A stretch of 11,597 nucleotides of DNA from Gammaproteobacteria bacterium (GTDB lineage Bacteria; Pseudomonadota; Gammaproteobacteria; J113). Of this stretch, positions 6,801 to 11,597 are shown one piece after another. The notes beneath the pieces were generated by a model, which was not told the origin of the DNA, did not search any database, and was given only the letters and a program-made list of their open reading frames with translations. The position numbers and the translations under genes were made by a program. The stretch covers positions 1 through 11,597 of the forward strand of contig RFJX01000263.1 in assembly GCA_003694425.1 (NCBI GenBank), given 5' to 3'. Numbering within the stretch: position 1 is the stretch's first letter; each line of letters starts with the position of its first letter.

Positions 6801-7286
6801 ATGAGCAGCGAACACAACGAGGGGCAGTTCAGGTATTTCGTCGTCGTGGTGCTGGGGGTCGTGGCCTTCATCGCCATCGTCGGCTGGCTGGTCACGCGCA
6901 GCGCCGGTGAATCCGCGCCGCAGCAGGCAAGCAGTGAGGAGACCAAGGCGGTGGAGGAGCGCACCAGCCCGGTGGGAGAGGTGACCACCCAGACGGCGCA
7001 GGCCGAGGCCCCCGCCCAGGCCGCCGCGGGGCCGGCCGACGGCGAGCAGGTGTTCAAGCAGGTCTGCACCGCCTGCCACGGCATGGGAATCGCCGGCGCA
7101 CCGAAGTTCGGTGACAAGGCCGCCTGGGCCGATCGCATCGCCCAGGGCAAGGAGACGCTCTATACCCACGCCCTCAACGGCTTCACCGGCAGCAAGGGGA
7201 TGATGCCGCCGAAGGGCGGCAACGCCAGCCTCACCGACGAGCAGGTAAAGGCGGCGGTCGACTACATGGTGGCCAACGCCCAGTAG
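6801..7286 (+). CDS. Membrane-anchored cytochrome c5-like protein
   Basis: This 161-residue mono-heme cytochrome c probably carries electrons at the periplasmic face of the inner membrane. Residues 12-32 form one transmembrane anchor, followed by a low-complexity linker rich in Ala, Glu, Gln and Thr (about 34-78). The cytochrome domain follows, with the heme site CTACH (Cys89, Cys92, His93). The sequence GMMPPKGGN (133-141) supplies the distal methionine, most likely Met135. The order of motifs and the KGGN sequence match the cytochrome c5/c-555 group. The ATG at 6801 follows a strong GGAGAGGGGA ribosome site. The frame stays open upstream through the tRNA-Arg gene, but that part is not protein coding. 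Its redox partners are not in the window. It converges on the solute-binding protein gene. Confidence 0.92.
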   Translation: MSSEHNEGQFRYFVVVVLGVVAFIAIVGWLVTRSAGESAPQQASSEETKAVEERTSPVGEVTTQTAQAEAPAQAAAGPADGEQVFKQVCTACHGMGIAGAPKFGDKAAWADRIAQGKETLYTHALNGFTGSKGMMPPKGGNASLTDEQVKAAVDYMVANAQ

Positions 7287-7307
7287 GTCCCCTCCGGCGG
7301 GAACGGG

Positions 7308-7333
7308 GAAGGGGCGCCTGCGGGCGCCCCTTC
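7308..7333. terminator. Bidirectional intrinsic terminator
   Basis: A perfect 11-bp stem, GAAGGGGCGCC with GGCGCCCCTTC, encloses a 4-base TGCG loop and is followed on the plus strand by TTCATT. It lies 21 bases after the cytochrome stop and just past the end of the solute-binding protein gene, so it can end both convergent transcripts. The T run is short on both sides. Confidence 0.8.
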
Positions 7334-7334
7334 T

Positions 7335-8441
7335 TCATTCGGCCTGCAGGGCCCGTTCGTAGGCCTCGTCCGAGATCCGGCTCCAGGCGTCACTCCTGGC
7401 GCGGAAGGCCTGATAGGCCTCATGGACCCGCCTGAAGTCCGGGTCCTTCGCCGCCTCCTCCGCCAGCACCTGTCTGGTGAGCTGGTGGAGCTTCGTCATC
7501 ACCTCGGGCGGGAACTCCAGCACCTCGATGTTGTACTTCTCCTTCAGCTCTTCGAGCGCCTTGAGGTTCAGGGTCTCGAACTGGGTGTACATGTGCAGGG
7601 TCTCGGCCTCGGCCGCGACCCGGACGATGGTCTTGAGGTCCTCGGGCAGCGACTCCCAGGCCGTCCTGTTGATGGCCAGCTCCAGCATGCTGCCCGGCTC
7701 GTGCCAGCCGGGATAGTAGTAGTATTTCGCCGCCCGCTGCAGCCCCAGGCGCAGGTCGTGGAAGGGGCCGACCCACTCGGTGGCATCGATGGTCCCGCGT
7801 TCCAGGGCGGTGTAGAGGTCGCCGCCCCCCATCAGGACCGGGTTGCCGCCGGCCGCCTTGAGCACCTTGCCGCCCAGCCCCGGGATGCGCATCTTGAGCC
7901 CCTGCAGATCGTCGACCGATTCGATCTTCTTGTTGAACCAGCCCCCCATCTGCACCCCGGTATTGCCGAGCGGGAAGGCGACCACGTTGAAGGGGGCGTA
8001 GAGCTCGTTCCACAACTCCAGGCCGCCGCCGTGGTAGATCCAGGAGGCCATGGCCCGGGCGGTCATGCCGAATGGCACCGAGGAGAAGAACTGCGCCGCC
8101 GGCACCTTGCCGGCCCAGTAGTAGGCGGCGCCGTGCCCCATCTGGACCGAACCCTGCGAGACCGCATCGAAGACCTCCAGCGGGCCGACCAGCTCCCGGG
8201 CCGCGTAGACCTGGATCCTGAGGCGTCCGCCGCTCATCTGCTCCACCTCGCGGGCGAAGCGCTCGGCCCCCTCCTGGAACACGGGGAAGTTGGCCGGCCA
8301 GGAGGTCACCATCTTCCAGCGGAAGCTCTGCGCCGGGGCCGCCGCGGCCGACCCGCCGGAGCCCGCCTGCTGCCCCCCCTTGCACCCGGCCAGCAGCAGC
8401 GCGAGCACCAGCACCAACCAGAACCTTCGCTCCATCTTCAT
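7335..8441 (-). CDS. TRAP transporter solute-binding lipoprotein (DctP family)
   Basis: This 368-residue protein is the extracytoplasmic binding component of a TRAP transporter, which uses an ion gradient to import organic acids. The N terminus is a lipoprotein signal: basic MKMERR, a hydrophobic core and LLLAGC, with Cys20 as the lipidated residue. A Gly/Ala/Ser linker follows. The DctP domain begins near residue 40 and shows TSWPANFP (46-53), ARELVGPLEVFDAV (81-94), NTGVQMGGWF (160-169), KMRIPGLGG (183-191), where Arg185 is the likely carboxylate-binding arginine, and IDATEWVGP (218-226). It most resembles the branch that binds 2-oxo acids and similar carboxylates, but the ligand cannot be fixed. 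No membrane subunits (DctQ, DctM) lie next to it. The ATG at 8441 follows GGAGGGAAGG; Met3 is an alternative start. Confidence 0.92.
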   Translation of the reverse strand: MKMERRFWLVLVLALLLAGCKGGQQAGSGGSAAAAPAQSFRWKMVTSWPANFPVFQEGAERFAREVEQMSGGRLRIQVYAARELVGPLEVFDAVSQGSVQMGHGAAYYWAGKVPAAQFFSSVPFGMTARAMASWIYHGGGLELWNELYAPFNVVAFPLGNTGVQMGGWFNKKIESVDDLQGLKMRIPGLGGKVLKAAGGNPVLMGGGDLYTALERGTIDATEWVGPFHDLRLGLQRAAKYYYYPGWHEPGSMLELAINRTAWESLPEDLKTIVRVAAEAETLHMYTQFETLNLKALEELKEKYNIEVLEFPPEVMTKLHQLTRQVLAEEAAKDPDFRRVHEAYQAFRARSDAWSRISDEAYERALQAE

Positions 8442-8473
8442 CCTTCCCTCCCGGGTTGTTTCCTCAGTATTTT

Positions 8474-8600
8474 CACCGCAGAGACACGGAGGTTTCCGAT
8501 GATTGGTTCAGGGACCACTCCGCCTTGCGAGACAGGCACTGCATTTCGCTGTTCGAGCAAATCACTTTTTTCCCTCCGTGACCTCCGTGCCTCTGTGGTG
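8474..8600. repeat. Interrupted inverted-repeat element in the uvrD-dctP gap
   Basis: The 19-base arms CACCGCAGAGACACGGAGG (8474-8492) and CCTCCGTGCCTCTGTGGTG (8582-8600) are reverse complements at 17 of 19 positions, separated by 89 bases. The right arm is preceded by an extra CCTCCGTG (8573-8580). Together they nearly fill the 166-bp gap. Arms of this CACnnCAGAGnCACnGAG type recur in many environmental bacterial genomes, as I recall, which suggests a dispersed non-coding element. It contains no gene. Confidence 0.6.
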
Positions 8601-8607
8601 CAGACTT

Positions 8608-10767
8608 TCAGATCACCTGCAGATTGGCATACGCCGCCACCAGCCACTTGGTCCCCTCGCGCTCGAAGTTGACCTGCACCCGGCTGTGGCTGCCGCTCCC
8701 CTCGATGTTGAGCACCACGCCCTCGCCGAAGCGGGGATGCAGCACCCGCCCGCCCAGACACAGGCCGCCCTCCGGCGCCTCCCCCTGTCCGGCCGTGGCC
8801 GGCGCGGGCGCTGCCTGCCAGGCGCCGCCCAGGCGGACCTCGCGCACCAGCTCCGCCGGGACCTCGCGCAGGAAGCGGGAGGGGGCGGGATAGAAGTCGG
8901 AGCCGTGCATCCGCCGCAGCTCGGCGTGGGTCAGGATCAACTGCTCGCGGGCACGGGTCATGCCGACATAGCACAGGCGCCGCTCCTCGGCCAGCTTCGC
9001 CGGGTCCTCGCTGGAGCGCTGGTGGGGAAACAGCCCCTCCTCCATGCCGGCGAGGACCACCAGCGGGAACTCCAGCCCCTTGGCCGCATGGAGGGTCATG
9101 AGCTGGACGCAATCCTCTCCGGCCGGGGTCTGCCCCTCGCCCGCCTCGAGGGCGGCATGGGCCAGGAAACCGAGCAGTGGGTCGTCGAACTCGTCCTCCT
9201 CGGCCAGGCGGAAGTCCCGCGCCGCGGTCACCAGCTCCTCCAGGTTCTCGATCCGGTCCTCGGCCCGGTCCGATTTCTCCTTGCGGTAGTGGGCGACGAG
9301 CCCGCTGCGCTCGATTACCGTCTCCATCTGCTCTCCGAGCGGCAGCTCGCGGGTCTGGGCGTCGAGGGAATCGATCAGCCGCAGGAAGGCGTCGACGGCA
9401 TTGACTGCCCGCGCGGGGAGTGTCTTCTCCTCCACCAGCACGCAGGCCGCCTGCCACAGCGCCAGGTCACGCTCCCGGGCGATCTGGCGGATGGTCTCCA
9501 GGCTGCGCAGGCCGATACCGCGGGTGGGGGTGTTGATCACCCGCTCGAAGGCGGTGTCGTCGGCCCGGTTGGCGACCAGCCGCAGGTAGGCCAGGGCGTC
9601 CTTGACCTCCGCCCGCTCGTAGAACCGGAAACCACCGTGGACGTGATAGGGGATGCCCTCGCGGCGCAGGGCCTCTTCCAGCACCCGGGACTGGGCGCTG
9701 ACCCGGTAGAGCACCGCGCACTCGTCGTAGCGGCGTCCCTGTTCGCGCCATTTGCGCACCTGTGCGGTGATAAACTGCGCCTCCTCCACGTCGTTGAAGG
9801 CGGTGAACTTCAGGATCGGATCGCCCGGCTCGTCCTCGGTCCACAACTCCTTGCCCAGGCGGTCGCGGTTGTTGGCGATCAGCGCGTTGGCGGCACTCAG
9901 GATGTTGCCGGTGGAGCGGTAGTTCTGTTCCAGCCGGATCAGCCGCACCTGGGAGAACTCGCGCTGGAAGCGCTGCATGTTCTCCACCTGGGCGCCGCGC
10001 CAGGAGTAGATCGACTGATCGTCGTCGCCGACGGCGAAGACAAGGCCGCGCTCGCCGGCCAGGGTGCGCAGCCAGGCGTACTGGATGGCGTTGGTGTCCT
10101 GGAACTCGTCCACCAGCAGGAAGCGGAAGCGTTCCCGGTAGTGTTCCAGCAGGTGAGGCTGCTCACGCCACAGCTCGTGCGCGCGCAGGAGCAGCTCGGC
10201 GAAGTCCACCAGGCCGGCCCGCCGGCAGTGGCTCTCGTAGGCCTGGTAGATCCGCAGCATCTGCTGCAGGGCCGGGTCACCGCCGTCGTCGATGTGCTTC
10301 GGCCGCAGGCCCTCGTCCTTGCGGGCGTTGATGAACCACTGCAGTTCACGCGGGGGCCACTGGCTCTCGTCGAGGTCGAGGGAGCGGATCACCCGGCGGA
10401 TGGCGCGGTACTGGTCCTCGGAATCGAGGATCTGGAAACCCTGGGGCAGCCCCGCCTCCTGCCAGTGGGCCCGCAGCAGGCGGTGGGCGAGGCCGTGGAA
10501 GGTGCCCACCCACATGCCGCCGACCGGCATCCCCAGCAGCCCCTCCAGGCGGCCGCGCATCTCCGCCGCCGCCTTGTTGGTGAAGGTGACCGCGAGGATG
10601 TTGTGCGGACGCGCCTGGCCGGTCTGCAGGTGCCAGGCGATACGGTGGGTCAGGACCCGGGTCTTGCCACTGCCGGCCCCTGCCAGCACCAGGAGATTGC
10701 CCGGGTCGGCGGCGACCGCCTCGCGCTGGGCCGGATTGAGCGGATCGAGCAGGTGGGAGACATCCAT
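8608..10767 (-). CDS. uvrD: DNA helicase II UvrD
   Basis: UvrD is a 3'-to-5' superfamily 1A helicase that acts in nucleotide excision repair and methyl-directed mismatch repair and clears proteins such as RecA from DNA. The 719 residues match E. coli UvrD (720) almost position for position. MDVS..LD.LN starts both proteins. Walker A is AGAGSGKT (29-36) with Lys35, motif Ia is TFTNKAAAEM (61-70), and Walker B is LLVDEFQDT (217-225). GDDDQSIYSWRG covers 247-258, and LEQNYRST (279-286) holds Arg284. LMTLHAAKGLEFP and YVGMTRA come later. The C-terminal FGEG...NIEGSG...WLVAAYANL segment is the Tudor-like domain that distinguishes UvrD from Rep. The ATG at 10767 is chosen by this match. No ribosome site is evident. 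I found no CTGT-N8-ACAG LexA box in the 55-base upstream gap. Confidence 0.98.
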   Translation of the reverse strand: MDVSHLLDPLNPAQREAVAADPGNLLVLAGAGSGKTRVLTHRIAWHLQTGQARPHNILAVTFTNKAAAEMRGRLEGLLGMPVGGMWVGTFHGLAHRLLRAHWQEAGLPQGFQILDSEDQYRAIRRVIRSLDLDESQWPPRELQWFINARKDEGLRPKHIDDGGDPALQQMLRIYQAYESHCRRAGLVDFAELLLRAHELWREQPHLLEHYRERFRFLLVDEFQDTNAIQYAWLRTLAGERGLVFAVGDDDQSIYSWRGAQVENMQRFQREFSQVRLIRLEQNYRSTGNILSAANALIANNRDRLGKELWTEDEPGDPILKFTAFNDVEEAQFITAQVRKWREQGRRYDECAVLYRVSAQSRVLEEALRREGIPYHVHGGFRFYERAEVKDALAYLRLVANRADDTAFERVINTPTRGIGLRSLETIRQIARERDLALWQAACVLVEEKTLPARAVNAVDAFLRLIDSLDAQTRELPLGEQMETVIERSGLVAHYRKEKSDRAEDRIENLEELVTAARDFRLAEEDEFDDPLLGFLAHAALEAGEGQTPAGEDCVQLMTLHAAKGLEFPLVVLAGMEEGLFPHQRSSEDPAKLAEERRLCYVGMTRAREQLILTHAELRRMHGSDFYPAPSRFLREVPAELVREVRLGGAWQAAPAPATAGQGEAPEGGLCLGGRVLHPRFGEGVVLNIEGSGSHSRVQVNFEREGTKWLVAAYANLQVI

Positions 10768-10822
10768 CGCGGAAATTCTATCAGCACCACGGGCCGCCTG
10801 CTCCCTGCGGTAGAATCCCGCC
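10768..10822. promoter_or_regulatory. Divergent uvrD/pmbA promoter gap
   Basis: Each gene has a TAGAAT box close to its ATG: 10775-10780 on the minus strand, 7 bases before uvrD, and 10811-10816 on the plus strand, 6 bases before pmbA. Neither has an obvious -35 hexamer or ribosome site. If these are true -10 boxes, transcripts would start at or next to the start codons. Confidence 0.35.
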
Positions 10823-11597
10823 ATGAACGATGCCACCACCAGCACGATGCCGGTACTGGGCGAGCGGGAGCACCAGGAGCTGGAAGGGGCGGTCGCCCTG
10901 GCCCTCGAGCTGGCCGCTGCCGGGGGCGCCACCGCGGCCGCAGCCGACGCCTCGCTCGGCCTGGGGCTCTCCGTGGAGGTGCGGATGGGGGAGCTGGAGA
11001 CGGTGGAGCATCACCGCGACCGCAACCTGGTGATCGTCGCCCACATCGGGGAACGGCGGGGCCGGGCCGCCACCACCGACCTCTCCCGCCCGGCGATCGA
11101 AGAGACCGCACGGGCGGCGCTGGAGATCGCCCGTCACACCGAACCCGACCCCTGTGCCGGGCTGCCCGACCCGGAACTGCTGGCCTGGGACCCGCCGGCC
11201 CTGGATCTCTTCCATCCCTGGCCCCTCGAGACCGGCGAGGCCGTGGAACTGGCGCTCCGCTGCGAGGCGGCGGCACTCGGCGCGGACCCGCGGATCCGCA
11301 ACTCCGACGGCGCCACCATCACCACCGGCCAGGCCGTCCACTGCCTCGGCAACAGCCACGGTCTGCTGGTCAGCGCCTCCGGCACGCGTCACTCCCTCTC
11401 CTGTACCCCGGTGGCGGAAGACGCCTCCGGGATGCAGCGCGACTTCTGGTTCAGCCTGGAGCGGGTGCCGTCGGCGCTGGAGCCGCCGGAGGAGATCGGG
11501 CGCCGGGCCGCGGAGCGGGCCGTGGCGCGCCTGGGCGGCCGCCGCCTCGCCACCACCACCGTGCCGGTGGTGTTCGAGAACCGGGTCGCCACCAGCC
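10823..11597 (+). CDS. pmbA: Metalloprotease subunit PmbA/TldE, N-terminal part
   Basis: The first 258 residues are visible and the gene runs off the right edge; the family is about 450 residues. PmbA (TldE) pairs with TldD to form a cytoplasmic protease that degrades unstructured peptides, helps mature microcin B17 and breaks down the CcdA antitoxin. The metal-binding HExxxH site belongs to TldD, so its absence here is expected. Family matches include STDLS-type TTDLSRPAIE, EIARHTEPDPCAG (near residue 100), LDLFHPWP, GNSHGLL (near 175) and TRHSLSC, all close to E. coli PmbA. The start is ATG at 10823, with an in-frame TAG 12 bases upstream that rules out an earlier start. Met9 (10847) is the alternative. 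Neither has a clear ribosome site. The gene is divergent from uvrD. Confidence 0.93.
   Translation, partial: MNDATTSTMPVLGEREHQELEGAVALALELAAAGGATAAAADASLGLGLSVEVRMGELETVEHHRDRNLVIVAHIGERRGRAATTDLSRPAIEETARAALEIARHTEPDPCAGLPDPELLAWDPPALDLFHPWPLETGEAVELALRCEAAALGADPRIRNSDGATITTGQAVHCLGNSHGLLVSASGTRHSLSCTPVAEDASGMQRDFWFSLERVPSALEPPEEIGRRAAERAVARLGGRRLATTTVPVVFENRVATS

Noticed and set aside
8438..9457. Minus-strand frame over the 3' part of uvrD that continues into the inverted-repeat element.
   Set aside because: It is out of frame with the clearly conserved UvrD sequence and has Arg/Gly/Pro-rich shadow composition.
10781..11392. Minus-strand frame opposite pmbA.
   Set aside because: The plus strand encodes a clear PmbA; the opposite frame has no recognisable features.

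Overview
This is GC-rich chromosomal DNA, most likely from a gammaproteobacterium. The main reasons are the gene order pcnB-folK-deoxynucleoside kinase-panB-panC-panD, a UvrD that begins and ends like the Escherichia coli protein, PmbA/TldE, a membrane-anchored c5-type cytochrome, and tRNA genes that encode their own CCA ends. I cannot name the genus. Almost everything with a recognisable function is housekeeping.

Layout. Positions 1-5804 are a run of minus-strand genes, read from high to low coordinates: pcnB (poly(A) polymerase), folK (folate pathway), a deoxynucleoside kinase, panB and panC (pantothenate pathway), then panD, a short CinA-type protein and the start of a secreted Sel1-repeat protein that runs off the left edge. 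pcnB/folK, folK/kinase and cinA/sel1 overlap by 4-11 bases, and kinase/panB and panB/panC lie within 13 bases, so translational coupling is likely. The one real break is 142 bases between panC and panD, which holds a good sigma70-type promoter for panD. Together panB, panC and panD supply ketopantoate, beta-alanine and their condensation to pantothenate. The ketopantoate reductase step (panE or ilvC) is not in the window.

Positions 5805-6800 hold two tRNA genes, tRNA-Glu(CTC) on the plus strand with a strong promoter and tRNA-Arg(CCG) on the minus strand. Between them is a non-coding mosaic: a perfect 91-bp direct repeat built from the tRNA-Arg 3' end and its trailer, a further 19-bp copy of the tRNA 3' end, an inverted fragment of the tRNA 3' half, and several perfect hairpins. 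This is the most unusual part of the window.

Positions 6801-7286 encode a membrane-anchored cytochrome c5-like protein on the plus strand. It converges on a minus-strand TRAP-type solute-binding lipoprotein (7335-8441), and the two share an 11-bp-stem terminator hairpin. A 166-bp gap between that gene and uvrD contains an interrupted inverted repeat that looks like a dispersed element. uvrD (8608-10767, minus) is divergent from pmbA/tldE (from 10823, plus, cut by the right edge). Only 55 bases separate the two start codons, and both have a TAGAAT box 6-7 bases upstream and no clear ribosome binding site.

No CRISPR array, transposase, integrase or defence gene is visible. No previously undescribed protein system stands out; the novelty is in the non-coding repeats around tRNA-Arg.
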